A DNA stretch of 64,000 bases from the NCBI RefSeq assembly GCF_900176535.1, contig NZ_FWXT01000001.1:744001-808000 (forward strand), in the 5' to 3' direction. This document shows positions 31,884 to 41,120 of this stretch, in pieces (the first letter of the stretch is position 1; each line of letters starts with the position of its first letter). The position numbers were made by a program, and so were the translations under genes. The notes under the pieces are model-generated. The model was not told the DNA's origin, made no database searches, and saw only the letters and a list, made by a program, of their open reading frames with translations. Origin of the DNA: Pedobacter africanus. Its GTDB lineage: Bacteria; Bacteroidota; Bacteroidia; Sphingobacteriales; Sphingobacteriaceae.

Positions 31884-34106
31884 TTAACTAAGTTTTGCAA
31901 GTTTAAGCCTCAGGCTATTGCCTACTACCGATACAGAGCTCAATGCCATTGCGGCCCCGGCAATCATTGGGTTCAGCAGGAAACCATTGATTGGGTACAA
32001 CAGCCCGGCAGCGATAGGGATTCCGATCAGGTTGTAAATAAATGCCCAGAACAGGTTCTGGCGAATGGCCTTTACCGTGAGTTTAGATAGGCGCAGGGCT
32101 TTAGGCACCTGCTGCAGATCGGAAGATACCAGTGTCATCTTGGCCACATCAATGGCAATATCCGAACCTTTGCCCATGGCTATAGAAACATCGGCCTGTG
32201 CCAGTGCCTGGCTATCGTTAATACCATCCCCGATCATGGCCACCACCTTACCTTTGGCCTGCAACTCTTTTACAAAGTCCGATTTATCTGAAGGCAGTAC
32301 TTCGGCTTTAAAATGATCAATACCAGCCTGTGCTGCTACAGAAGCCGCCGTCTGCTCGTTATCGCCGGTGAGCATGTACACAGCTATACCTGCCTCTTTT
32401 AAAGCACTGACGGCCTGGGCAGAGCCGGCCTTGATCTGATCGGCTATGGCCACAATTGCGAGTACCTGCGATGAGCTGGTAAAATAAATTACGGTTTGGG
32501 CGAGTTGCTGCAGTTCCGTTACTTTGGCCTGCAAGGCCTCCGGAACATGCTGCCCATTTAAAATTTTATGGCTGCCGGCCCAGTATTTTTCTCCTTCGGC
32601 CACTGCAACAACACCTTTACCGGTCAGGCTTTCAAAATCGCTTACTGCAGCACTTTTAATGCTTTCTGTTCTCAGCTTGCGTACAATAGCTTCTGCCAGC
32701 GGGTGCTCTGAAGCCTGTTCCAAAGCCATTAATATGCCCTGAAGCTGTGGCTTATCTTTAGGCAGTTCAGCAGCCCATTTTACATGGGTTACCTCAGGTT
32801 TGCCTTCGGTAATGGTACCGGTTTTATCTAAAATTACAGCATTTACTTTATGACCCAGTTCCAGAGCTTCAGCATCTTTGATTAAAATACCACTTTCTGC
32901 ACCTTTTCCAATACCCACCATGATTGCCGTAGGTGTTGCCAGCCCCAACGCACAAGGGCAGGCAATAACCAATACGGTAACCATAGCAAGTAATCCCTGT
33001 GTAAAGGCATGCTCGCCTCCAAATACCATCCATGCACCCAGACTAATGAGCGCAATCAGGATCACTATAGGCACAAATATGCCCGCAATTTTATCGACCA
33101 GTTTCTGCACCGGGGCTTTAGATCCCTGGGCTTCCTGCACCAGTTTAATGATCTGCGCCAGCATGGTCTCACCACCAACCTTCTCTGCCCTAAACTTAAA
33201 GCTGCCTTTCTGGTTAATGGTTCCGGCAAAAACCTTATCACCCGCCTTTTTGGCTACAGCAACCGGCTCACCGGTAATCATACTTTCGTCTACAAAAGAA
33301 CTGCCTTCATACACCACACCATCTACCGGCACTTTCTCTCCGGAGCGTACCAATAGCTGATCTGCAATCTTTACATCGGCCACCGCAATTTCTTTTTCTC
33401 CGGCATCGGTCAATACAATTACTGTTTTAGGCTGTAAGCCGATTAGCTTTTTAATGGCTGAAGACGTGTTTGATTTTGCCCTTTCTTCCAGCAGCTTACC
33501 CAGCATGATAAACACAATTACCACTGCTGCGGCCTCAAAATACACGTGTGGGTGCAGGCCCCTGTTGTGCCAGAATTCGGGATTAAAGGTGTTGAAAACA
33601 CTGAATACATAAGCAATACCTGTACTTAAAGCCACCAGGGTATCCATATTGGCCTTCCCATATTTGGCCTGCTTCCAGGCGTTCACAAAAAAATTACGGC
33701 CGAAGATGAACAAAACAGGTGTGGTTAAGGCCAGCATATAATAATTACCATTGGGCATATCCATAAAGAACATACCAATAATAACAACCGGAATGGTAAG
33801 GATCAGCGACCAGATCATCCTTTTTTTGAGCGACTGGTAATGGTTTCTTTGCGCTTCTTCCTGAAGTTCTTTGGCGCCTTCCTGCTGTACAATCAGGTCG
33901 TAGCCTATAGACTGAACTGCCTTTTGGAAAGCTTCAGGCTGAACTACAGCAGGGCGGTAGCTTACCTGTACAGTTTGCGTGGCATAATTAACAGCAGCTT
34001 TATCTACACCCTCTTGTGCAGCTATAATAGATTCAACACTTACGGCACAAGCAGCACAGGTCATCCCCAGTACCGGCATCGAAATTGTTTCTACATTGTT
34101 GTTCAT
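31884..34106 (-). CDS. copA: Copper-exporting P1B-type ATPase CopA
   Basis: A 740-residue P-type ATPase with one N-terminal HMA domain (GMTCAACAVS). Key motifs: CPC in VIACPCALGLA, the phosphorylated Asp in DKTGTITEGK, the SEHPLAEAIV HP motif, TGDNEQTA and the hinge MIGDGINDSQAL. Membrane helices flank the CPC. It pumps cytoplasmic Cu+ into the periplasm, feeding the Cus system. It is the first gene of the leftward cluster, with a -7 box upstream. Confidence 0.95.
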   Translation of the reverse strand: MNNNVETISMPVLGMTCAACAVSVESIIAAQEGVDKAAVNYATQTVQVSYRPAVVQPEAFQKAVQSIGYDLIVQQEGAKELQEEAQRNHYQSLKKRMIWSLILTIPVVIIGMFFMDMPNGNYYMLALTTPVLFIFGRNFFVNAWKQAKYGKANMDTLVALSTGIAYVFSVFNTFNPEFWHNRGLHPHVYFEAAAVVIVFIMLGKLLEERAKSNTSSAIKKLIGLQPKTVIVLTDAGEKEIAVADVKIADQLLVRSGEKVPVDGVVYEGSSFVDESMITGEPVAVAKKAGDKVFAGTINQKGSFKFRAEKVGGETMLAQIIKLVQEAQGSKAPVQKLVDKIAGIFVPIVILIALISLGAWMVFGGEHAFTQGLLAMVTVLVIACPCALGLATPTAIMVGIGKGAESGILIKDAEALELGHKVNAVILDKTGTITEGKPEVTHVKWAAELPKDKPQLQGILMALEQASEHPLAEAIVRKLRTESIKSAAVSDFESLTGKGVVAVAEGEKYWAGSHKILNGQHVPEALQAKVTELQQLAQTVIYFTSSSQVLAIVAIADQIKAGSAQAVSALKEAGIAVYMLTGDNEQTAASVAAQAGIDHFKAEVLPSDKSDFVKELQAKGKVVAMIGDGINDSQALAQADVSIAMGKGSDIAIDVAKMTLVSSDLQQVPKALRLSKLTVKAIRQNLFWAFIYNLIGIPIAAGLLYPINGFLLNPMIAGAAMALSSVSVVGNSLRLKLAKLS

Positions 34107-34131
34107 GACTATCTTTGTTTAATTAACAATA

Positions 34132-34139
34132 CAAAGGTA
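34132..34139 (-). promoter_or_regulatory. Predicted -7 box of the copper operon
   Basis: TACCTTTG at 34139-34132 on the minus strand, 26 bases before the CopA start. No TTG sits 19-20 bases upstream, so the promoter may need an activator, which fits metal induction. No regulator gene is adjacent. Confidence 0.5.
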
Positions 34140-34217
34140 GCACGGCAACAACCCCAGATTTTTACAGGATTATGCGAATAGTTTATAAAATTTTGTACAG
34201 CGCCATAGTATTTTGGG

Positions 34218-34889
34218 TTATCCTTTATTCCTTAAAACATTGGCTGTGCCAGAAAAACCCATCGAAATGGCATGCTGCAAGGCAGTAACCCCATTTTTGT
34301 CGGGGATGCTGGTATCACATCCTGCCTCTACCAGGTTCTGAACAATTTCTACATATTTACTGCTGCCATTCCCCAGCACAACGGCTTCCATCAGGCCTGT
34401 CCAGCCTAACCTGTTCACATGGTTAATGGGAAAGCCTTTTATGTTGCCCAGCAGCCTTACAGCTTCAACATGTCCTCTTTCACAGGCCGGGATAAGTGCT
34501 GTCCCATTATAACGGTTAAAAATATCGAAACGCGCTCCATTTGCCAGAAAAAGTTTGAGCAAGGCTACATTTCCCGAGGCACCTGCATATAAAAAAGGGC
34601 TGTCGTGTATGTCATCCTGCTGGTTTACATCAGCTTTATAGGAAACCAGTAATTTTGCCATCTCCAGATCGTTCAGCTGCGTTGCAATCAGCAACAGCGA
34701 TTTGCTGTTTTTGGCTTTGGTATTCACGTCTGCGCCTTTTTTTAGCGCAGCGGATACCACTTCCAGCTGTTTATTTTTTACGGCCTCAATAATTGTGATT
34801 TGCTCAGTAGCTAGATTTGACATATCTGTAGATGCTTTGCAGCAGTTAAAAAAAATCATTGAAAAAATTAAGATCAGGTTTTGCTTCAT
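34218..34889 (-). CDS. Ankyrin-repeat exported lipoprotein
   Basis: A 223-residue protein with a likely lipobox (IFSMIFFNC). At least five ankyrin repeats run from about residue 35 to the end, for example LKKGADVNTKAKNSKS, LLVSYKADVNQQDD, LFLANGARFDIFNRYNGTA and LVEAGCDTSIPDKNGVTA. Ankyrin repeats bind proteins. The partner is unknown. A periplasmic or surface position follows from the lipobox. Confidence 0.8.
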   Translation of the reverse strand: MKQNLILIFSMIFFNCCKASTDMSNLATEQITIIEAVKNKQLEVVSAALKKGADVNTKAKNSKSLLLIATQLNDLEMAKLLVSYKADVNQQDDIHDSPFLYAGASGNVALLKLFLANGARFDIFNRYNGTALIPACERGHVEAVRLLGNIKGFPINHVNRLGWTGLMEAVVLGNGSSKYVEIVQNLVEAGCDTSIPDKNGVTALQHAISMGFSGTANVLRNKG

Positions 34890-34971
34890 GTCATAACATT
34901 CGATTTCAAAGTTAGCTGCACTAAAATTTAAAAAGATGGAGTATTCCTGTCAGAACTTGGACAATTTATAA

Positions 34972-35808
34972 CTATTCCCTGAATTGTCTTGGGGATGTAC
35001 CTGTTTGGGCCTTGAAAAACCTGGAAAAATAAGCCAGATCGTAAAAACCCAGTTCAAAGGCAATCTCTTTTACAGATTTTTCTGAAGCATGCAAAAGACG
35101 TTTGGCTTCCAGTATTACCCTGTTCTGGATCAGCTGGCTAGCCGATGCGTTAAAATGCCTTTTGCAAAGGATGTTCAGGTAATTAGCCGTGATGTTGAGT
35201 TTATCGGCATAAAAGGTTACTGATTTTTCTTCTTTGAAATGTAGGTCAATCAGCGAAAGGAACTTAAACAGGCCTGGTTTTGCCTTATAAACTGTCAGAT
35301 CGTTAAACTTAATTTCTGCTTCATGATTTACCAAACCGGCAATAATCCTGCTTCGTAAGTTCACAATATCCCACAACACGGGCTTTGCATTAAGCTCGTG
35401 TTGTATGGCTTTGAACTCGTACAAAAGCTTTTGAAAAACTTCCGGGTTCAGGTGAATTACCGGATGGTTTCTATAATGTGCAAAGGAGAACATGAGGGAG
35501 TTTGCAAAGCTCTCAAAAACACTTCTGCTGATCATCAGCTGATAAGCAGAAGTGTCTGCTCCCAATTCCCAGCGGTGCACCTGATCTGGAAACAGCAGGT
35601 GCATCTGGTGGTTCCTTACTTCATGATCCAAAAAATCAATAGAATGCGTTCCGCTTCCCGTTTCAAACAGCAGGAAGACAAAAAAGTCGTGTTTATGGGG
35701 CTTTTCAATGAACCGCTCCCCATGTATCTCATGATAAAGCAAAGCATCATCCGCAGCCAGGTCATACTGAAATTCCTTTATACCAAGTACCGGAAAATGC
35801 TCCTTCAT
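34972..35808 (-). CDS. AraC-family transcriptional regulator
   Basis: A 278-residue protein. The N-terminal cupin-like sensor region (HEIHGERFIEKPHKHDFFVF, HQMHLLFPDQVHRWE) is followed by a C-terminal AraC double helix-turn-helix. There ITANYLNILCKRHFNASAS gives the first HTH and KEIAFELGFYDLAYFSRFFK the second, with TGTSPRQFRE at the end. It probably senses a small molecule. It lies 23 bases downstream of the NmrA gene on the same strand, so it may be co-transcribed. Confidence 0.9.
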   Translation of the reverse strand: MKEHFPVLGIKEFQYDLAADDALLYHEIHGERFIEKPHKHDFFVFLLFETGSGTHSIDFLDHEVRNHQMHLLFPDQVHRWELGADTSAYQLMISRSVFESFANSLMFSFAHYRNHPVIHLNPEVFQKLLYEFKAIQHELNAKPVLWDIVNLRSRIIAGLVNHEAEIKFNDLTVYKAKPGLFKFLSLIDLHFKEEKSVTFYADKLNITANYLNILCKRHFNASASQLIQNRVILEAKRLLHASEKSVKEIAFELGFYDLAYFSRFFKAQTGTSPRQFRE

Positions 35809-35831
35809 AGGAGAAAGTTAGGAAAATTATC

Positions 35832-36713
35832 CTAAACGAATGCTTTTGCAAATTCCTTTGCAAAATCCTCCAGCTTTATTTTTCCCAATGAAGCCGGTCT
35901 GTTGTTAAAATAATGTGCATATAGTATACGGCTCCGGGTAGCTGCCCCCATTTCTACATAACTTTTGGCCATTACCTCTGGCAAACCTGCTTGCAGCATG
36001 CCCTGTAAAGCATCTTCGTCGTTAAATTCTACCCATGGCAGTTCTGGTTTGCCAATAGCAGTACCCAATACCTTAGCCACATTGGCTGCAGTGGTTTCAT
36101 CACTGGCAATATAGCGCACACTCTTACCTGCAAAACCTTGCTGCAATTCTTCGGCAGCAGCAGCGGCAATATCGTTAGGATGTACCAGCACCAGCGGCGT
36201 TGCTGCATCATAATTTGAGCCCAGGATGCCAGCATGCTTAATCATATCCACATTTCCATAAAAATTGGTGTAAAAATAGGCGGGGCGCAGGTGCTTAACC
36301 GCTACGCCATCCAGCTCACTATAAGCTTGTTCTACATCATGCAGGCCTGAGATAGGGCCGCTACCGCCATCCAGGTGCGCGCCGATACTGCTCAGGTTAA
36401 CTACCTTTTTTACACCAGAAGCCTTAATGGCCTCTGCATATTTTTTGCCTGTTGAACCAATAAAATCCCTGATGTTTGAAGCCCCAAAATTTGGTGGCAC
36501 CATGGTGTAAATAGCATCTTTACCTTTAAAGGCTGCCGTAAGGAAATCCACATCTTCTACAGAGCCGATGGCCGCGGTTGCGCCCAACGCTTCAATAGCC
36601 CGAGCTTTATCTGGTTTGCTACTGATGATGGTTACCTGATGTCCGGCGACGATTAAAGTTTCTGCCAATGGTTTACTGATATTTCCTAGTGATCCTGTGA
36701 TTGTAAAATTCAT
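35832..36713 (-). CDS. NmrA-like NAD(P)-binding protein
   Basis: A 293-residue Rossmann-fold protein. It opens ITGSLGNISKPLAETLIVAG (degenerate GxxGxxG), has a VVNLSSIGAHLDGGSGP strand and a C-terminal helical region. This fits the NmrA/QorB-like group of NAD(P)H-binding redox or sensor proteins. Divergent from the HxlR regulator, which probably controls it. Confidence 0.85.
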   Translation of the reverse strand: MNFTITGSLGNISKPLAETLIVAGHQVTIISSKPDKARAIEALGATAAIGSVEDVDFLTAAFKGKDAIYTMVPPNFGASNIRDFIGSTGKKYAEAIKASGVKKVVNLSSIGAHLDGGSGPISGLHDVEQAYSELDGVAVKHLRPAYFYTNFYGNVDMIKHAGILGSNYDAATPLVLVHPNDIAAAAAEELQQGFAGKSVRYIASDETTAANVAKVLGTAIGKPELPWVEFNDEDALQGMLQAGLPEVMAKSYVEMGAATRSRILYAHYFNNRPASLGKIKLEDFAKEFAKAFV

Positions 36714-36740
36714 AATGATATATTTTTAAAATGTTGAATA

Positions 36741-36779
36741 CAAAGGTATATTTGTACTTACTTTTATACAAGTACTTAC
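36741..36779. promoter_or_regulatory. Divergent promoter with HxlR-type operator
   Basis: Leftward: TTG, 20 bases, TACCTTTG (36748-36741). Rightward: TATATTTG (36747-36754). GTACTT-N10-AAGTAC at 36754-36775 is an inverted repeat and GTACTTAC is repeated at 36754 and 36772. The operator overlaps both promoters, as expected for HxlR autoregulation and control of the NmrA gene. Confidence 0.7.
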
Positions 36780-36795
36780 CCCAAAGTATGTAACA

Positions 36796-37152
36796 ATGAC
36801 AGCGATTAAAGAAAGCTCTACGCGTAATTTCAACAAACAGGCATCTGCTACCTATTGCCCTGTTACTTATGTAATGAACAAAATTGGCGGACATTGGAAG
36901 CCCATTATCTTATACCATCTTTCAAATGGCCCAAAACGCTACAGCGAATTAAAACGCGCCATTCCTGAAATTACAGAAAAAATGCTCATCCAGCATCTAA
37001 AGCAGCTGCAGGAAGATGAACTGGTGCTCAGAACCGCAGAACCCGTGATACCTCCCTTTGTAACCTATTCTTTAACGCCTTCGGGTGCCGGGCTGCAGCC
37101 AGTATTAAACGCAATGGCTACATGGGGGCTGGATGATATGAAGCGGAGATGA
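36796..37152 (+). CDS. HxlR-family winged-helix regulator
   Basis: A 118-residue protein with the HxlR pattern. It has an N-terminal Cys (ATYCPVTYVMNKIGGHWKPIIL), the wing/recognition segment RYSELKRAIPEITEKMLIQHLK, and YSLTPSGAGLQPVLNAMATWG. Such regulators answer electrophiles or redox changes through the conserved Cys. It is divergent from the NmrA gene and its stop overlaps the mnmH start. Confidence 0.9.
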   Translation: MTAIKESSTRNFNKQASATYCPVTYVMNKIGGHWKPIILYHLSNGPKRYSELKRAIPEITEKMLIQHLKQLQEDELVLRTAEPVIPPFVTYSLTPSGAGLQPVLNAMATWGLDDMKRR

Positions 37153-38180
37153 TCAGATCCATTGCCATTCAGGATTTCCTGTCTATGCAGGAACCTGTCC
37201 CTTTAATTGATGTAAGAACACCCGCCGAATTTGCCCAAGGCAAGGTTCCGGGCGCATTCAACATCCCAATATTTACCAATGATGAGCGTGTTCAGGTGGG
37301 CACCACCTACAAGCAAATCGGTAGGGAACAGGCCATTCTGCTGGGGTTTGACCTTACAGGAAATAAATGGTCGGGCTTTATTAAACAGGCCCTGGAAATT
37401 GCCCCCGGTAAAAAAATTGCCCTTCACTGTTGGCGGGGCGGCATGCGGAGCGGCGCCATGGCATGGGCTTTTGACTTGTATGGCTTTGAAGTATACCTGA
37501 TTTCGGGCGGTTATAAAAACTACCGCCGATGGGCCCTGGAACAATTTAAAAAATCATATCCACTGACTGTTTTAGGAGGCATGACGGGTTCTGGCAAAAC
37601 CAGAATACTGCAGCAACTACAGGCCATGGGAGAACAGGTTATCGACCTGGAGGCACTTGCACAGCATCAGGGCTCATCCTACGGCACAATGAACAAAATG
37701 GTTCAACCAACCCAGGAGCAGTTTGAAAATAACCTGGCCCTGCAGCTGCACCTGCTCAATCCGGAACGGCCGGTATGGGTAGAAGACGAAAGCCTGACCA
37801 TTGGCAAAAGATGTATCCCTAAAACATTCTGGGACCAAATGCGTACAGCCTGTTTATTTAAGGTTGAGGTCCCTTTAAACCACCGCATAACTACATTGGC
37901 GCAGGAATACGGAGAACTGGATAAAGATTTCCTTGTTGAATGTACCGAACGCATCTGGAAAAGACTGGGGCCAGAACAAACCAGGAATGCGATAAATGCC
38001 ATCCGGGAAAACCGTATGGAAGATTTTGTAAGCTATGTGCTGGCTTATTACGACAAGACCTACACCACAGGATTAAATAAGCGCAAACCGGAAAGCATCA
38101 TTTCAATACGTGTTAACGGCAAAGATATAGCTGCCGATGCCGCAAGTGTCCTGGCGGCAAAACACCATTCAAAAAATTAA
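37149..38180 (+). CDS. mnmH: tRNA 2-selenouridine synthase MnmH (SelU)
   Basis: A 343-residue protein. An N-terminal rhodanese domain (PLIDVRTPAEFAQGKVPGA, catalytic Cys in LHCWRGGMRSG) is followed by a P-loop domain (LGGMTGSGKTRILQ). It replaces sulfur by selenium in 2-thiouridine at the wobble position of Lys, Glu and Gln tRNAs, using selenophosphate. The next gene makes that donor. Four-base overlap with HxlR upstream. Confidence 0.92.
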   Translation: MIRSIAIQDFLSMQEPVPLIDVRTPAEFAQGKVPGAFNIPIFTNDERVQVGTTYKQIGREQAILLGFDLTGNKWSGFIKQALEIAPGKKIALHCWRGGMRSGAMAWAFDLYGFEVYLISGGYKNYRRWALEQFKKSYPLTVLGGMTGSGKTRILQQLQAMGEQVIDLEALAQHQGSSYGTMNKMVQPTQEQFENNLALQLHLLNPERPVWVEDESLTIGKRCIPKTFWDQMRTACLFKVEVPLNHRITTLAQEYGELDKDFLVECTERIWKRLGPEQTRNAINAIRENRMEDFVSYVLAYYDKTYTTGLNKRKPESIISIRVNGKDIAADAASVLAAKHHSKN

Positions 38181-38181
38181 T

Positions 38182-39231
38182 ATGGAACACAACGATATCA
38201 AACTTACCCAATACTCTCACGGTGCCGGGTGCGGCTGTAAAATCAGTCCGGCTATACTGGACAAAATTCTGCACAGCAGTGTACCCGCCACTACGGATCC
38301 CCGTTTACTGGTGGGGAACGACAAGCGCGACGATGCCGCGGTCTTTGATCTGGGCAATGGATCCGGCCTGATCTCCACAACTGATTTTTTTATGCCTATT
38401 GTAGATGATGCCTACGACTTCGGGCGAATCGCTTCTGCAAATGCAATCAGCGATGTGTATGCTATGGGCGGAAAGCCTGTAATGGCAATTGCCATCCTCG
38501 GCTGGCCCATTGAAAAGTTACCGGCAGAGGTAGCCCAACGGGTACTGGAAGGCGCCAGGGCCATCTGTGCAGAGGCCGGCATAACGCTGGCCGGCGGACA
38601 CAGCATCGATTGTCCTGAACCGGTCTTCGGGCTTTCCGTTAATGGCCTGGTCGACATTCCAAAACTCAAGCAAAACTCCACAGGCACCAGCGGATGTCGT
38701 TTATACATCACCAAAGCCCTGGGTGTGGGGATATTATCTACTGCGCAGAAACGTGGCCTGTTACGGTCCGAAGATGCAGCTATAGCGCTTAAAAGCATGA
38801 CTACGCTCAATAAACCGGGCGAGCTATTTGGAAAACTGGATTGTGTAAAGGCAATGACCGATGTAACCGGTTTTGGATTGCTTGGGCACCTCAGCGAAAT
38901 GTGCGAGGGCAGTAACCTGTCGGCTGTAGTTGAATTTGATAAAGTTCCTGTTATCCCTTCCCTACCCTTTTACCTCGAGCAAAACTGCTATCCGGGCGGC
39001 ACCCAAAGGAACTGGAACAGCTATGGCCACAAAGTAACTGAGCTTACAGACCAGCAAAAATACATACTGGCAGATCCCCAGACCAGCGGTGGCCTGCTTG
39101 TGGCGGTTAGCCCTGAAGGCGCAGCCGAATTTGAGGCTATATTGAAGCAACAGGGCCTTGCAGACAATCAGCTTGTTCCTTTCGGCTGGCTGGAAGCTCC
39201 TTCTGCGGGGCCACTAATTAAGGTCATTTAG
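38182..39231 (+). CDS. selD: Selenide, water dikinase SelD
   Basis: A 349-residue protein from ATG 38182, one base after mnmH. The active-site region is HGAGCGCKIS with Cys17 and Lys20 (Cys version, not selenocysteine). Further motifs are DDAAVFDLGNG, TTDFFMPIVDD and ITLAGGHSID, and the end is SGGLLVAVSP. It makes selenophosphate from selenide and ATP. With no SelA/SelB or tRNA-Sec here, the product most likely serves MnmH. Confidence 0.94.
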   Translation: MEHNDIKLTQYSHGAGCGCKISPAILDKILHSSVPATTDPRLLVGNDKRDDAAVFDLGNGSGLISTTDFFMPIVDDAYDFGRIASANAISDVYAMGGKPVMAIAILGWPIEKLPAEVAQRVLEGARAICAEAGITLAGGHSIDCPEPVFGLSVNGLVDIPKLKQNSTGTSGCRLYITKALGVGILSTAQKRGLLRSEDAAIALKSMTTLNKPGELFGKLDCVKAMTDVTGFGLLGHLSEMCEGSNLSAVVEFDKVPVIPSLPFYLEQNCYPGGTQRNWNSYGHKVTELTDQQKYILADPQTSGGLLVAVSPEGAAEFEAILKQQGLADNQLVPFGWLEAPSAGPLIKVI

Positions 39232-39262
39232 CATATTTATCAGATAATATGTAATTTTAGGC

Positions 39263-39628
39263 ATGAACAATTCCAGTGCACAACAAGAACGCATTGCAAA
39301 AATGACTTTTGCCTCTGTTTACCCTCTGTATGTGGCAAAGGTGGAAAGGAAAGGCAGAACAAAAGCGGAACTGCACCAGGTTATAACATGGCTAACCGGT
39401 TTTGACGACAGGAAACTGCAGCAACTGATTGAAGAAAAGGCAACTTTTGAAACTTTCTTTCAGCAGGCCGTTCTGAACCCCAATGCAACACTCATTACCG
39501 GACTCATCTGCGGGTACCGCATTGAAGAAATTGAAGAGCCTTTAACCCGGAAGGTACGCTACCTGGATAAACTGGTAGACGAGCTGGCCAAGGGCAGAAA
39601 AATGGAGAAAATATTGAGAAGTTCCTGA
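39263..39628 (+). CDS. DUF2200 family protein
   Basis: A 121-residue protein with the DUF2200 pattern: RIAKMTFASVYPLYVAKVERKGRTK, then LTGFDDRKLQQLIEEKATF and TLITGLICGYRIEEIEEPL, ending in a helix and short basic tail. The family is a conserved cytosolic protein of unknown function. 31 bases after selD. Confidence 0.85.
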   Translation: MNNSSAQQERIAKMTFASVYPLYVAKVERKGRTKAELHQVITWLTGFDDRKLQQLIEEKATFETFFQQAVLNPNATLITGLICGYRIEEIEEPLTRKVRYLDKLVDELAKGRKMEKILRSS

Positions 39629-41116
39629 TCATTTCAGGAGCTTCATTTTATTATCCAGAAATTCCCATTCATTGATGTGGGCTTTCTGGTGTTCTTTCTT
39701 TACAATCTGGTCAAACTTCTCAATTAAATCAGGATGCTGAGCGGCAACATCCTGTGTTTCCGAAGGATCATCCTTTAAATTAAAGATCATCCAGCGGTTA
39801 TCCGGGTTTTTACGCAGTTCTGTTTTTACGCCTTTCCAGTCGCCATACCTGATCGCCAGCTGTCCTCCTTTTTCAGGATATTCAAAATAAAGGTATTCCC
39901 GTTGTTTTTGCATTTTTTCATTCCCTGTTAAGGTAGGCAACAGTGAAATGCCATCTGTCTGATTTGTTTTGGCACCGGCGATTTCTGCAAAAGTGGCCAT
40001 CATATCAAACTGGGCCGAAATAAAATCATTTTTCGAGCCAGGCTTTATTTTGCCCGGCCAGCGTGCAATAAAAGGCTCACGGATCCCTCCTTCGAATACA
40101 TCCATTTTTAATCCGCGCAAACCGCCATTGCTGTTAAAAAATACGGGATCCACCCCTCCGTTAAAGGTAGGGCCGTTATCGCTCGAGAACAGGATGATCG
40201 TATTTTTATCCAGCCCCAGTTCCCTTACCTTCTTCATTACGATGCCTACCTGCTCATCCAGAAAAGTGATCATTGCGGCATAGGTAGACAATGGATATCT
40301 GCAGGGCGAGTAACCGCTTTCTCCGTAATACGGTTTTTCGTCAGGGAACTTACCTATATACTGGTCTACATACTGCTTCGGTGCCTGCAGGGCCACATGT
40401 GGGATGGTATAGGGCATATACAAAAAGAAGGGCCCACCTTTATGCTGATCAATAAACCTGAGCGCTTTTTCCGTCATTTTTGCCGGCGCGTAATCCGTTC
40501 CCGAAAACCGCTCAAAATCCTTTTCTGTTGCCCTGGCTTGGTCCAGTCGCTGGTGAACTAAAAATGCAGGGTTGTTGAGTTTGTCCCAATGGTCATTTTC
40601 CCATAAATGTGTAGGGTAATAGTTGTGGGCCTGCTTCTGATCGGCATAACCATAAAAGTAGTCAAAACCCTGCAGCAAGGGATTGCCGGTGGTACCTGCC
40701 ATTCCCAATCCCCATTTTCCGGTGATGCCCGTGGCATAACCTGCCAACTTCAGCATTTTAGGCAGGGTAAATGTACCCTCCGGCAGCGGCATCTGTCCGC
40801 CCTCACTTTCATCAGTAAAACCGCCCATTTCGTAATTACCGCGGATATAGGCATGCCCGCCGTGCTTGCCAGTCATGAGCATACATCGGGCAGGCGCACA
40901 AACGGGTGTTCCGGTGTAGTGCTGCGTAAAGGTCATTCCTTCCCGGGCCATGCGGTCCAGGTTTGGGGTTTTGATCTTTGTCTGGCCATAAGGCCCTGTT
41001 TCCCCATAGCCCAGGTCATCCGCGTAAATATAAATGATATTGGGTTTTTGAGGTCTCTGCGCAGACGCTGCCAGGCCAAGCATCATCAATGCCCAGGATA
41101 AGATCACTTGTTTCAT
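39629..41116 (-). CDS. Family S1 sulfatase (exported)
   Basis: A 495-residue exported enzyme (signal LMMLGLAASAQ). The S1 sulfatase signature is VCAPARCMLMTGKH with Cys73, which becomes formylglycine. Metal ligands come from IYADDLGYGE and SSDNGPTF, and a GKWGLG motif is present. It removes sulfate esters from carbohydrates. Last gene of the leftward PUL. Substrate not predictable beyond a sulfated glycan. Confidence 0.9.
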   Translation of the reverse strand: MKQVILSWALMMLGLAASAQRPQKPNIIYIYADDLGYGETGPYGQTKIKTPNLDRMAREGMTFTQHYTGTPVCAPARCMLMTGKHGGHAYIRGNYEMGGFTDESEGGQMPLPEGTFTLPKMLKLAGYATGITGKWGLGMAGTTGNPLLQGFDYFYGYADQKQAHNYYPTHLWENDHWDKLNNPAFLVHQRLDQARATEKDFERFSGTDYAPAKMTEKALRFIDQHKGGPFFLYMPYTIPHVALQAPKQYVDQYIGKFPDEKPYYGESGYSPCRYPLSTYAAMITFLDEQVGIVMKKVRELGLDKNTIILFSSDNGPTFNGGVDPVFFNSNGGLRGLKMDVFEGGIREPFIARWPGKIKPGSKNDFISAQFDMMATFAEIAGAKTNQTDGISLLPTLTGNEKMQKQREYLYFEYPEKGGQLAIRYGDWKGVKTELRKNPDNRWMIFNLKDDPSETQDVAAQHPDLIEKFDQIVKKEHQKAHINEWEFLDNKMKLLK

Positions 41117-41120
41117 GATG

